Positions 22,105 to 32,707 of a stretch of 64,000 bases of DNA are shown piece after piece. Made by a program: the position numbers and the translations under genes. Below the pieces are notes generated by a model. It searched no databases and was not told the origin of the DNA. It saw nothing but the letters and a program-made list of their open reading frames with translations. Source of the stretch: Paratrimastix pyriformis (Eukaryota > Preaxostyla > Paratrimastigidae); the NCBI GenBank assembly GCA_027972325.1, contig JAPMOS010000040.1, forward strand, positions 1 through 64,000, given 5' to 3'. Position 1 is the first letter of the stretch; the number at the start of each line of letters is the position of its first letter.

Positions 22105-22990
22105 TCAGAAGGGCGAGAAGTGGGAGGAGGTGGTGGAGGGGCGCCAGAACACTCGACTTGGCCGCAGCCGGCTTGGTCGGAGCGGGGCTGCCCGCGCAAA
22201 CGGCCCCTTGATCGCCTTCCATCCCGCCTGGGCGAGACCCAAGGCGGACTGCAGGAGCGGCTTCCCCTGCTCAGTCTGGACCGGACCAGGGGCCGGCACC
22301 GAGGCGGCAGGGGGCGGAGGCGGGGCGGCGTCACCTCCCGGGCAGGTGTGGAGGTCGCCTCCGTACGCGCAGCCTTCTTGGGCGAGGGCGAGGCGAACCC
22401 CCTTGCATCCGCGTGCTTCGGTGAGCGTGAACGGACGCGGGAGCGGGAGTCTTGTTGCGCCTCGTCGCCGATGAATCAGATGATGAGTGAGACCGGGAAT
22501 GGACACGTCCCGGTCCCCACCACGTTGATGGGTACGCGTAGGAAAACGTTCTGGCGAAGTTGGAGGGTCAGACGAGTCGTCAGTTGAGGATGCCGAAGAG
22601 TGGCGAGAATGAGATGGTGGAGCGTCGTCTCGATACTTGAGATAGCACTGCCACATAAACGAGGACAATAGTTTCTGGATCCAGACGGCAATGCGATCCC
22701 GAGACACAGCTGGAGAACAACCCTTCTGCAGCGATTCAATGATGCCCTTCAACAAGGTACTCGAAGGAAGCGCTCCAGAAGAGAAACCCAAATGCCCAAA
22801 GAGTTTGCAAAATTCATCCAGCATCGAATTCTTGAAAGTAGAAATGTGGTCAAGGTCGTGGAAGACCAGATCATCTTCCTCAGCGCGATTGAAAAATTCA
22901 ATAAACACTTCGCGCTTGCCACATTGTGCGTGCTCTTTTAGAAAATGAGCTTGAAAGTCACTAAGGTGATTCTCCTCGGCAATATGCATG
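22105..22990 (-). CDS. R2 ORF1-like protein with SAP-like stretch
   Basis: From a Met near 22990 the minus strand reads MHIAEENHLSDFQAHFLKEH, then FIEFFNRAEEDDLVFHDL, MLDEFCKLFGHLGF and STLLKGIIESL. A Ser/Asp-rich linker (HSSASSTDDSSD) and a long Pro/Arg-rich tail to 22105 follow. The LDEFCKLFGHLGF...LLKGIIESL stretch looks like a helix-extended-helix SAP motif, similar in pattern to the LINE-D ORF1 start. Open for about 295 codons. There are no zinc knuckles. A nucleic-acid-binding or packaging role for the retroposon RNA is inferred. Confidence 0.5.
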
Positions 22991-23046
22991 CACGAGGGAA
23001 GAACAAGCACGCAATTTGAATGTGCTGATCGGCTAGAACCCCGGGA

Positions 23047-24040
23047 GCCTCTCAGGCCTCCAACCCCGTGCCGCCGTCCACACAGCGCGCCCCTCCTCCG
23101 ACGGCCTCGAGGCAGCCACTTCAACGCCGGCCCGCCACTCACCCTCCGAAACCGACACTTCCCGCGCCGACACCACTTCCCGCTCCCGCTCCCAAGAAAC
23201 TGTCGTCCGTCTTCATCCCGCCCAAGACCCCAGGACAGGCCCCCCCGGCTATCAAGAAGTCCGCAGCGGCTGCGGCTCCGCCTGTTGCTCTCAAGACGCC
23301 TCCGCCTCGGGCTGCTGCTGTGTCTCTCAGAACGCCTCCACCTCCGGGCCCGGTCCCCGCCAGGAGCACTTCAACGCCTCCAGCGGTGTCGGCTCGGGCC
23401 ACCGCCACGATCCCTTCGACGCCTCCGGCAGTGGCTCCGGGTCGGGCTCCCGTGGCTACTCCCAGAACGCCACGCCCGGCCCAGGTCACCTCCACCGCAA
23501 CGAGCACTTCGACGCCTCCGGCAGTGGCTCCGGGTCGGGCTGGCGTGGCTACTCCCAAAACGCCACCGGTCACCGCCACGAGGAGCACGACGTCAACGCC
23601 GGACGCCGCAGCGGTCCTTCCCACTTCGAGTACGCTTCCGCCTCCCTTTGCAACTGTCCCCCCGCCCCTCAATCAGTCTGTTTTCTGTTTTTCCTCTCTT
23701 GTGGGTTTCTCATGCCTCTCCAACAGGACCTACCTATTCTACCAACCGGAAACAAAGTCATTGATGAAGCTCAGCCTACAGGCATTTTACGAACGGATCT
23801 TTCCCAAGTTGCTGGGCCGTTGGTTCCCGAACACGAATCATCTGAATCGCGGTGTCATCGTCCCTGTTCACTTTTTCAAGACCTTGGCCGAGTACCAGCT
23901 CTCCGGTGCCATCTGTGTTGAGTTGCACAAGGTACTTACCCGGATGTGTCTCACCTTCGGGAAACTCTTTTTTTCCCTGTCCTGCGGACAATGCGCTGAT
24001 ATCGGCAAGACCTACGAGTTCCTGATCAGCAGAGCCTTGG
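23047..24040 (+). pseudogene. E1 gene, 3' part: Pro/Thr-rich region and E domain, truncated
   Basis: The frame of 20980 resumes at 23057 (QASNPVPPSTQ) as Pro/Ala/Thr-rich sequence. It runs through a 51-bp putative intron (23676-23726, GTCTG to CAACAG, in-frame length) into the conserved E domain: TYLFYQPETKS, LQAFYERIFPKLL, RWFPNTNHLN, VIVPVHFFKTLAEY and ICVELHKVL. E2 at 42649 has the same domain at about 75 percent identity by eye, and also the intron. E1 ends near 24040, where a minus-strand E-family 3' tail begins, so its C-terminal part is missing. The domain is not recognised. Confidence 0.6.
23676..23726 (+). other. Putative 51-bp intron in E1
   Basis: GTCTGTTTTCTG at the 5' end and CATGCCTCTCCAACAG at the 3' end, in a pyrimidine-rich context. 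The E2 equivalent is 54 bp with the same ends, while the flanking exon sequences are more conserved at protein level. Splicing keeps the frame (NQ-TY). Confidence 0.5.
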
Positions 24041-24184
24041 TTGTTGTTGTTGTGATACTATTTCGACTGCCAGTAACTGCGCGCAAAACACAGAAAACTG
24101 AAACAGAAGAAAATCCGTTGATCCGGTCGAAACCGGCGGGTAACATGCCGACCTACACCCCCTCAGGGGTAGGCGCACAGACGG
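24041..24184 (-). mobile_element. E-family 3' tail fragment, left piece
   Basis: This is the reverse complement of the end of E2 (about 44117-44250). It has a GATACTATTTCGACTGCCAG terminal part, the UUCG-type hairpin CCGGT-TTCG-ACCGG (24123-24136, minus sense) and GTTACCCGCC. It continues at 42197-42566 on the far side of LINE-B, which inserted into it with the target duplication GCACAGACGG. Confidence 0.82.
24175..24184. repeat. Target duplication of LINE-B, left copy
   Basis: GCACAGACGG, repeated at 42197-42206. The unit 2 copy of LINE-B has only the right copy (57921-57930), which shows that it arose by segmental duplication. Confidence 0.88.
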
Positions 24185-24236
24185 CGTGTGTGTGTGTGTG
24201 TGTGTGATACTTCCCAGCTTTCGCCGGGTCCGTGCT

Positions 24237-24260
24237 CGGGCCGAAGCCCGCGGGTAACAT
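24237..24260 (-). promoter_or_regulatory. 3'-end UUCG hairpin and GTTACCC box of LINE-B copy 1
   Basis: Minus sense: ATGTTACCCG then CGGGC-TTCG-GCCCG, then a second stem-like region (CCCGGCGAAAGCTGGG), AAGTATC and (CA)n. The copy in unit 2 is at 48085-48108. Confidence 0.82.
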
Positions 24261-24369
24261 GAACCCCCCGGTCCGCCCTCCCCGCGAGATAAACTCGCAG
24301 GATGGGACGTCCCAAGAGGCCCATGGGTCGGCTACCGTCCCCGAGGGACGGTCACCGCCGACCCCCGGA

Positions 24370-27300
24370 CTACGTCTCCTCGTTCATCCCTTCTTCATTT
24401 TTCTCGTTCTTCTTTCGTTGCATGATCGCCAGCAGCATGGTTTTGCGGAGTGCACCAATTTCGCTCCCAATCTCCTTTTGGGTGTCTTCATCCACAATCC
24501 CCAACTCTGCTGCCAGTCTGCAATCATTCGCGTACATCTCTCGAAATCCGCACCGCCTCCGAAGTCTTCCCGCAACTTTCCGCACCACCCCCTCTGAGAT
24601 CCCCCTCCAGTTGTGGAGCACCTCGCCCTCCTTCGGACGCCCCTCGTAGTCAGCCTCCACCTTCCGCGCACCCGCCTCTTTCCGAAGCATATTCTCCAAA
24701 GCCCACAACGGGGCAGGATCCATCGGAAATCTCTCCCGGGCCCTCTGGTTCTCAAAGAGCAGGATGCCCACGTCGAACGGGGCCTTCCCCGCACCTTTCT
24801 CCCCTGTCCGCCAGAAGCTCGGCAGCCAGAAGCCGAAACCCCCTTCCTCAATGATAAACAGCTCCTTCAATCGCATGTCCCCCCTCAAGGCCAATCCGAC
24901 GCCATGCTGCGCCTCCATTCCCTGCACCGGCCGCGTCCGGTTGGGCTTACCCACCCCGTACGGGACGATTGCGATGCATCGGAAAGCTCTCTTCCCAGCT
25001 CTTCCCATTGGACTCTCTGCCCAATCGCCAATTGCCTTAAATAATCGGTCCATCTCTTCCTGGGGGTTGTACTCCGGGTTGGCAAAGATGAGGAGGTCAC
25101 GATTCTCCTTGAACAGCCCATATCCATCCAGTCTTCCACCCAAAAAACAATCATCTTTGCTGGGTGTTCTGAATTCGGGGAAGCTCAAATCGGCATTCCC
25201 AGGATGCGAGAATGCCATCGTTGTCAAACTGCCTGCTTGTCTGAGCAGAGAGGACACCACGTGGGGGGTCGTCCACTGGTTTCGCAGGGTGCTCTTGTGG
25301 GTCTGCCCTTCTGCCATCTCCGTGCTCACTCCATCCGCGTACCGATCGCACAGGTTCGCCACTTCTGTTGAAAATGTTTCCCAGAAGCTGTCCCAGGTTC
25401 GGGCGCGGTACCAGCGCCCCCGCGATCGCTCGATGAGCTCCCAGAGTCTGTCCATCGCTATCTGCTTACCTCTCACCTGCACACTTCGGCCCATAGGCTC
25501 CACCCATTTTTCTTGGAGCAATTGTTCTGCATCTTCTGCTCCTTCCCCCTTGTCCAGCCACGCGATCAGTTTGATCGCGTTGGCACCACTCCACCTTTCC
25601 GCGACACTGCCCATCATCGAAGGGCATTCGAAAACCAAATGGTTTGTACAATCTCTCGCCCCACACCAACATTTCCCATCCCCTTCACCATTGATGTAGA
25701 ATCTGATGTTGGCCGTGATGTAACGCTGCAAGATTGCCATCATGGCCAGTCTGCCCGACATTTCGCATCGCATGGTCTGCGTATTTATTCCGCCATTTCC
25801 CGTCTGAGCATTGATGACCACTAGTGCATTCTTGCACTTCTGGGCTGTCCTGAAGATGCGCCCTTTGCGGCCCCACTCTTTTAGGTTTTCACGAAAATCT
25901 CCCTCCACCGTCTTTCCATCGCTCCGCCGGACAAGCCGAAATCCCCAGGTCTGCTCTTGCGGCTCCTTGGTGCTCTCCAGTTTTATACTCTGGCCTGCAA
26001 TCTTGTCCGCCAACCTATTCCCCTCCGCATCCAGCGATGCCCCTGTCTCCTGGTGCCCCTTTACCCAAACCAGCCTGACCTCGCCCCTATGTTCCTCCAA
26101 GATTCGTTGGCCCCTCCGAAGAAGACCCTCAGCCTTCGACTCGATTAGGTCGGTCGGCGTCCAGTCTCTCCTCATCAGCCCTTCCACCCATCCCTTTGCC
26201 ACCTTGCTGTCCGTGCGCACCTCCACGTTTGCATCCTGTCCCACCCTGATGGCCTCCAGGATGGCCTCAAGCTCTGCCTCATTGTTTGTTTGCCCCCTGC
26301 CCGTGCACCTTCTTCCAACCCGCACTGCCAGCACCCCGTTGGGCAGCCGCTCCACCACCGCCAGTGCCGCTCGCCGGTCCTTCTTCTTCCTGGATGCACT
26401 ACCGTCCGTATAGAATGTCCGCCACTTGAGTTCGGGCTCCTCTACCCGCACTTCCACCTCGTCGCATTCCGCTCGCAGCGCCTCCATTCTGCTCCTCATG
26501 CCGCCATCTTTGTTTCCCTCCTGCTTCAGGCGCCCCCTTGTTGCATTCGTCGTCCCACTCGCCCCTACCTTCTCTTTTTTACCCTCCCTGTCGCCCTGCG
26601 TCTTTCTCCGACACGTCGCCGGCACCACCACCGAGAGCTTCCCACTCTGCCCCAAAGCCAACTTGGTCTGCTTCTTCCCCTTCTTTGCTTCTCCAGTCTT
26701 GCAGCCGGCTCCATTGACCTTGTCCTCGCCATTCCTCTGCTTCAATGCCCTCTGGCTCCCCTCCCTCGCTCTCTCCATCCTTGCTTTCTCTCCGCCGCCT
26801 CTTCCTCTCTAATCCGCCTCGCCAGCTTCACGTACTCCGTCTCCACTCTGTTCCCCAGACGCAGACCCGCTCCATGATGGCTTTGACATACTGTGGCTTC
26901 CTGCCCTTCCACTGGAACCTACCCCCACTATCAGGTCTGCCACGCTCCTGATCCCCCTCCCTCATCAGTGTTTGTCTGTGTTGCTTGGTGATCCTGTGCG
27001 GGCTTGCCAATTCCTCCAGTGTTGTTGGCATCCCAGACCCCTGCTCCTCTTTCAGCTCCTCGCCCTCCCTGAGAATGGCCAGATCATTCCTGGACATGAC
27101 CTGCAGCATCCCCGAGAGGATGCCAGGCATCTTCTCCTTTCCGTGGAGCCTTACCCACTTACCCGGGTCATCCAGCAGGGGTTCACTTGTGGTCCACAAC
27201 TTCTGAAGAAGTGCAATCTCCTCACGGAGCATCACCCCACATCCTTGCTCATCCGCCACTCTCCCCAACAACTGTGTCAGCACCATCATATCATGCACAT

Positions 27301-28030
27301 CCACCGGGTCCTTCAGGCCCATGCCCCTTCATCCTCCGGGAAGAAAAGCACCTCCGCCGGATCGCACTTCCCCAGACAGCCACCAATCTCCTAAAGACCC
27401 TCGCAGATCTTTGCCGTAGGATCTCCAAGTCCTTCTTTGGCATGGGGCACTGTCTGGCCGTGTACTGGAGGCACGTCGACACGCACTCGTTGATCATCTG
27501 CACCATCAACCTCGGGGGACCTTCTTGTCCATCAGCCTGTGCAGCCTCCCGCACATTTTCTGGATGACCTTCTCCGTATTGATCTTCATGTTCATCTCCT
27601 CGTCTATCCAAATCCCCAGGTATCGGATGGCCCCACCCTTCTGCTGGACCTTGATGACTCGACCCTCACCCAGGTCCAGGTCCGTCTTGCTCTTCACCCC
27701 CCCACACAGGTAGTCACACTTGGTCCACGACAGCTGCATGCCCGCCTCCTCCACCTTCCGTCTCACTGTGTTGACCAACCGGACCATCTGCTCCTTGGTT
27801 CGAGTGACCAGCATAACATCGTCAGCAAAGGCAAGGACTTTCACCTTCCTCCCACTATCCAGGATATACCCACCTTCCTGCTTTCGCACCTCTGCCAGCA
27901 CTTCCTCCATGAATGAGATAAAGAGCAGACACGAAAGCGGGTCCCCCTGGCTGATACCCCTTTCTATGTCGTAGCTCTCTGTCAGTCCGTACCCTGTGAT
28001 CACTCTCGCCTTCCTTCCCTCGTACAGACT
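24370..28030 (-). pseudogene. LINE-B copy 1 ORF2, 3' portion (RT palm to C-terminal domain)
   Basis: This portion runs from the RT palm (SLYEGRKARVITGYG, GISQGDPLSC, AFADDVML near 27820) through the thumb, RNase H (YTDGSASRKKK, TNNEAELEAI, VWVKGHQETG), CWCGARDCTNH and the C-terminal domain (SFPEF, IFANPEY, FRCIAIVP). The 802-codon stretch 26778-24370 is open and identical in protein to copy 2. Upstream, frame changes near 26800, 27320 and 27530 coincide with one-base or short length differences from copy 2. The 5' end abuts LINE-D. Confidence 0.88.
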
Positions 28031-28232
28031 AGAGAGAGACATGCTGTGTATTTGCGAGGACGCAGGCGAAGAGAAACTTTACTCCCGCCTTCGCGTCGCG
28101 CGTTACACGTTCCGATGGGGGCCCTGGGCCTAATGACCTCGTGTTGGGCCCTCCTCGGCCGGGGCAGCCGCGGCGAGCGGAGCCCCAGTGGGTGGGTGAT
28201 AGGGGGCGGCGGGGAAGTGGGGGTGCCTTGTG

Positions 28233-28900
28233 TCAGGGGTGCGGCTCGTCGGCAGCCGCCCTGTTCCGCATGGTCATCAGGGCCAGGGCGTCGCGCACGA
28301 GCAGGGTGGCGAGGGAGGAGAGGCACTTCTGGAGGCCCAGCCGGATCTCAGGCGGGGAGGCCGGGGTGGTCCGAGAGAGGGCCTGCAGCGTGGCCCGAGG
28401 GACGACTCCCCGCGCCGAGAGGACGACCGGGACCACGCGGCAGGGTTGCCCGGTGGCTTTCGAGATCGACCGACAAAGCTCGGCGTAGTGGGTGGCTTTT
28501 CCCGCTGCCAGGGCGGGCCAACCCTGGCTGTCGCCCCTGTGATGGCCACGTCCACGAGCCACCAGGCGCCGTCGGGGCCCGAGACTGCAGGACCAGGTCC
28601 GGGTGCAGGTCTCGGAAGGCCGCTGGGATCTCATCCAGCAGGGGTTGCGGGAGGGCCGGCTGACGGTTGGTTGCCGAGACGCCCAGGTAGTGCCGGATCA
28701 CCCAGGCGTCCTGGCCGCCGAACCAGGCCCACAGGCGGCGGACGGCACGGTCGTGCCTGGCCGTGTAGTAGTGGTGGAACCTGCCGCAGGCCGACAGCAG
28801 GTGGGCCATGGTCTCTGGTGCCCCGTGGCAGAGCGGGCAGGGTGTGGTCCAGGCAGCGCCCCCTTGGCCCGCGTAGAGGGCGCGGATGGTTGCCAGGGTG
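28233..28900 (-). pseudogene. LINE-D zinc finger and restriction-like endonuclease
   Basis: After RNase H the minus strand reads CPLCHGAPETMAHLLSACGR (C-x2-C-x8-H-x4-C, near 28845-28805), then HPDLVLQSRAP (28612-28580), LVDVAITGATA (28566-28535) and KATHYAEL (28500-28477). Zinc finger, then PD...D-x-A...K, is the layout of the R2/NeSL-type restriction-like endonuclease of site-selective LINEs. The frame shifts near 28580 and near 28520, splitting the motif over two frames. The chemistry would be first-strand target nicking. Confidence 0.75.
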
Positions 28901-29209
28901 GGGAACGTGCCAAAGAGCAGCCAGACGAGGCGGCGCACCTTCCAGGCGGGGCCGCGAGCTGCCGCCAGGCCGCCGAGGCCAGCTTCTGCTCGAGTGTGTC
29001 GAGGGTCACCCCGATGAGGCCATGCTCCGGCGCTGTAGCCACTCGCGGCTGTCTTCCTCACATTGGAGGGCAAGGCAGAACCCCGGGCCGCGGCGGTGGT
29101 GAACGGTCGAGCAGGGAACGGCAGGGCGCATCCACCGGTCCTGATGGCCGGAACCGGAGCGGGGCTGGGCAGGTGAGGCCGATCTGTTGCGGGGCGGCAG
29201 GCTTCCGGG

Positions 29210-29690
29210 GTTGGTGGCGGGGCGGCGGGTCTGCCGCCGCGGCCTCCCGCCAGGCGGTCAGCTTGCAGGTTCCCCCCACAGTTGGGGGGCATGGGGGACG
29301 GCGACGTCGGCGTGTGATGGGACGTGGTGACAGAGGAGGCGCGGCCAGCGGGAGAGCAGCTCGTCGCGGATCCGGAGGACGGTCTGCTGGCACTGAGACA
29401 GGCCACAGGACCGGCAAAGGGCGCCGAGGGCGTATGAGCTGTCGGAGAGGAGCAGGATGGCTCGGCTCGGTGACACCCGCTCCCTGCTGAGCAGCTCGGC
29501 GGCCAGGCGGATGGCCTCCACCTCGGCCTGTGCGTTGCTGGTGGGCCACAGGAGCGTGCGGCGGAGCGCCACCGCTCTGCCGTCGGGGTGGATCAGGACG
29601 GCGGCCGCGCCCCCTCAGGAGCCCCTCGGGTCCGACCTCGAAGGAGCCGTCCGTGAAAACCTGTATCGAGTCCGCCGGCAAGGTGGGCAG
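29210..29690 (-). pseudogene. LINE-D RNase H domain
   Basis: Blocks in order are IQVFTDGSFEVG (near 29670-29635), NAQAEVEAIRLAAELL (29545-29500), LLLSDSSYALGALC (29455-29410), HVPSHADV (29325-29300) and ADRLA (about 29258). All four catalytic acid positions and the final His/Asp region of RNase H type I are recognisable across two frames. RNase H in an RLE-type LINE is less usual than in the I clade, but LINE-C in this window has it too. Confidence 0.75.
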
Positions 29691-30559
29691 CAGCTCCGCG
29701 AGACCCATCAGGCGGAGCTCCTTCCGGCGGTCGCGGTGGCCGGCCCCTGCGGGAAGACGTGGGCCCCCGGACGAGCTGGTTCCGGAGGAGCCAGCCTGGC
29801 CGCCGGGAGTTGGGGACGAGGCTGTAGGCGTGCCGGGCCTGGTCGTGCGCCAGCCATTGCCACAGGGCCTCAGGGACGGCGATCTCCGTGGCGCAGGACC
29901 TGCGGCGGCGCGGCGGCGGGCTGGGGAGTGAGGGGCGGGCGGCGGCCACCAGGACGCGGGCGAAGGCGTGGGGGCGGGCCCATTGGTCGAGGAAGTGGCC
30001 ACCTGGCGGGGGGTTGAGGAGCCGGGCCACCAGGCCCAGGTGGGCCTGACGCAGGGTGGCTTCGATGCGCGGGAGGCCGGGGCCCTGGCCGGGCAGGAAC
30101 AGGAAGGCCCGCGGGACGCCGGGGAGGAACTTGTCGGTCCCCAGGGGCGGCCCGTGAACCAGGCCGCCGCATAGCGAGCCAGGGTGTCTTCGAGCTTGGC
30201 GCACAGGTCGGCCGACGGGCACGCGGCGGTAAGGCCGTACACCAAAGTCGGAAGGGCCCATTGCTTTGTGGCCTCCACCTTTGCCAGCGGGGGGAGGGCG
30301 CAGCCGTGGATCAGGGCCAGCCTCTTGTCCCAGTTGGCCAGCACCCGCGGCAGGTGCGTGGCGGCGAGGCCCTCGGGGAGATGTCGTAGCCCAGGTAGGT
30401 GTAGGATCCGCTGGCCCCGCGGAGCCCAGTGTTGGGATGGCCTTCCCTTGGAGGAGTGCCCGGGCGCTGGTGTGCGGCTGACCCCCTTCGACTGCCAGCA
30501 GGGCGCACTTGTCGGTGTTGGTCGACTGGCGTGCCCAAGCCAGGAAGGCGTCGACCCGG

Positions 30560-31730
30560 TGGCAGAGGACGGCAAGGGCGGCGTCGCTGGGCGCGAGGAG
30601 TGCGATGTCGTCGGCAAATGCCTGGGTTGTTGCCGCGGTCGTGGGATCCTCGACCAGCCCCGCGCCGAGGTCCCCAGGGCTGGGTCGGCCATCGCCAGCC
30701 AACGAAGGAGTGGGTCGACCGCCAGCAGAAATATGATTGGTGAGAGCGAATCGCCTTGTCGGACGCCTCGGTCCAGGGCGATGCCCTCGGCGTCGTCCGG
30801 CCGGAGGCGCCAGGTCATCCGGAGTCCCTGATGCATCTCCATGATCACGGCCAGCAGGTGTTCAGGGATGCGGGCAAGCTCGAGGCCTTTCCGGATGACC
30901 CACCGCTCCACGCTGCCGAAGGCATTCCGCAGGTCAATGAACGCCACCCTGAGCGGCGCCTTTGCCCGATTGCGGCTTTCCAGCGTGGCCAGGAGGGTCG
31001 ACACGTGGAGCAAGGGCCCAAGCCCTGGGCAAAAGCCATGTTGCGAGGCCGCGAGGCGGCCGCGGTGGCCGAGCAGCACCGTCAGTCGTTGGCCGAGGAT
31101 CGCCCCATAGATCTTGGCCAGGACGTCGCAGAGCGCAATGTGCCGCCAGGAGCTGATCTCCCCCGGTGGCTTGCCCTTCTTGGGGAGGAGCACCGCCTCC
31201 GAGGTGCGCCACCGGGCGGGGGTGGTCTTCGACCGCCAGCAGGCGCGGTACAGGGCCAAGAGGGCGCCCGCGAAGGCCTCCTCCTTCGAAAGGCTCTTGA
31301 CGGCGTCGATCCCCACGCCGTCTGCGCCCGGAGCAGTGTGCGGGGCCGCGTGGGCGACCTGGCCCCGCACTTCGTCCATGCTGATGTCGTCCTCCAGGGC
31401 GGCGACCTCGGCTGCTGTCAGGGCCGGGACCGAGGCGGCCAGGGCAGCCCAGGGGATGTCCGCGTCGGGGCCCGGGCCGCCTCGAGAGGCGGCCTCTCGT
31501 CGGTGGTGCTCGCTGATCTGTTCCCAGGCGATCGGGCATGAGGGCCGGCCATCCTCGGCCGAGGAGAGCGAGGCGAAGAACCTGCGGCGGTTGCCGAAAA
31601 CAAGGCCAGCTGCCGGCGGGCCTTCGACTTCTCGGCGGCCTTCCGGGCCCGGACTCGAGCGGCGGCCAGGGCCGCCCGGGCGCCTCCACCCCGATAGGAG
31701 GCGGGCCGGGGCATTCCAGGGGCGGCGCAC
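30560..31730 (-). pseudogene. LINE-D reverse transcriptase
   Basis: The minus-strand frame from 31730 reads TAPGADGVGIDAVKSL, AVLLPKKGKPPGEISSWRHI, AKIYGAILGQRL, QHGFCPGLG, motif A FIDLRNAFGSVE (30945-30905) and motif B GVRQGDSLSPIIF (30775-30737). Motif C AFADDIALL (30625-30601) follows in another frame. The sequence resembles LINE-C RT (LPKKGKPP versus IHKKGKPP, RQGD-LSP) more than LINE-B. The group is close to R2/NeSL-like elements, judged from motif wording only. Confidence 0.82.
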
Positions 31731-32219
31731 TGAGAGCCCCTGGGCACGGAGCAGGGCGGCAATCCTGTGGGTCCGCCGGAGGGCGACGCGGAGGGTCCTG
31801 GAGCCACCTGTGGTTTGGCCCGCTTGGGTGGTGGCGCGGTGCGGGCGGGCGTCCGTCGGGCGAGGGCCGAGACCAGTGTCGCGAGGATGGCCTCGGGATC
31901 CGCCAGCCCCGCTGCGCCCCGCAGTGCATCCTGTTCGGCCTCGGAGAGCGGCTGGGGCGACCGGGGCTCCGATCCCCGGGCCCGGCGAGGAGGATCAGGC
32001 GGCTCATCGGCCTCTCCCCGGCGGTGGCGACGGCGGCTGACTGGCGGGGCCGCGAGGGGCGAGTCGGGGAAGCTGTGGAGGAGGGGCCTCGGGTGACGGA
32101 CACGGCCACCGTGGCCGTGGCCATGCCGCAGCGGACAGGGGAGATGAGGTGGAGGTGGACGTTGTGGCCGAGTTGGGGGTGAGGAGGGTGCAAAGGGCGG
32201 AGACCGCGGCGGAGATGGT

Positions 32220-32475
32220 GACGGGCTTCCTGAAGTGGCAGTCCCCGTTGGGGCGGTGGAGGAGATCCTCCAGCCGGCGCGTCCGCTCCAGAGGCCCCAA
32301 CAGGCAGCGACAAGTCGCCACGGTCGGCCGCGGGAAGTCTGCAGTGCGCCTCCGGCCCACCATCCGTTGTGCTGGCAGAAGCGCCGGGTCAGGTGGGTGG
32401 TGGAGCCGATGTACAGATGTCGGTGGCGATTGGCCAGGAAGTAGAGAACAGGGGCGTGCCAGTGATCCTGGTGGG
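32220..32475 (-). pseudogene. GIY-YIG nuclease-like domain in LINE-D
   Basis: I translated this stretch directly on the minus strand: PVLYFLANRHRHLYIGST, then THLTRRFCQHNGWWAGGALQ and TSRGRPWRLVAACWG. The LYFL...LYIGST pair is the GIY-YIG signature. RRF-QHN and GGA-T-RGRPW follow with the spacing of the SLX1-like branch. A frame change near 32300 leads to LERTRRLEDLLHRP, where the catalytic Glu would lie. Such domains make single-strand nicks; in retroelements I know them from Penelope-like elements. Here the domain lies upstream of a LINE RT that also has a restriction-like nuclease. Its position between ORF1 and RT is clear; whether it is on the same protein as RT is not, because frames shift. 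Confidence 0.75.
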
Positions 32476-32707
32476 CGTCCAGGCCGCCGGTGGCGCCGGA
32501 GGTGGTGGGAGTTCCGGGGGCCAGAGGGGGCACTCGCGGGGAGCTCTGCGGCCGGTGTTGCAGACGTCGGAGGGGTGGCGGACCGGGGTGTCGCGGGGTG
32601 GGGGCTGGCTCCGGCAAGCGGCTGGGGAGGAAGAGACAGCGGGCCGCCACGCGGAGGTCCGCTGGGGTGGCCGGGTTGGCAGCGGGGCACCCGCGATTGG
32701 GGCCGCC

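Larger units (their letters stand above)
21626..23046 (-). mobile_element. R2, non-autonomous (CA)n-tailed retroposon
   Basis: A 1421-bp minus-strand element is inserted in E1 and bounded by the 10-bp target duplication GCCTCTCAGG. The 3' end at the left has a short (CA)n tail, AAGTATCC, and upstream the GTTACCC plus UUCG-hairpin motif (21717-21740). It encodes a short ORF1-like protein and no polymerase. Length, orientation of parts and tail match R1, although the DNA sequences are different. Excising R2 with one duplication copy leaves the E1 frame open, so this was a clean insertion. Confidence 0.85.
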
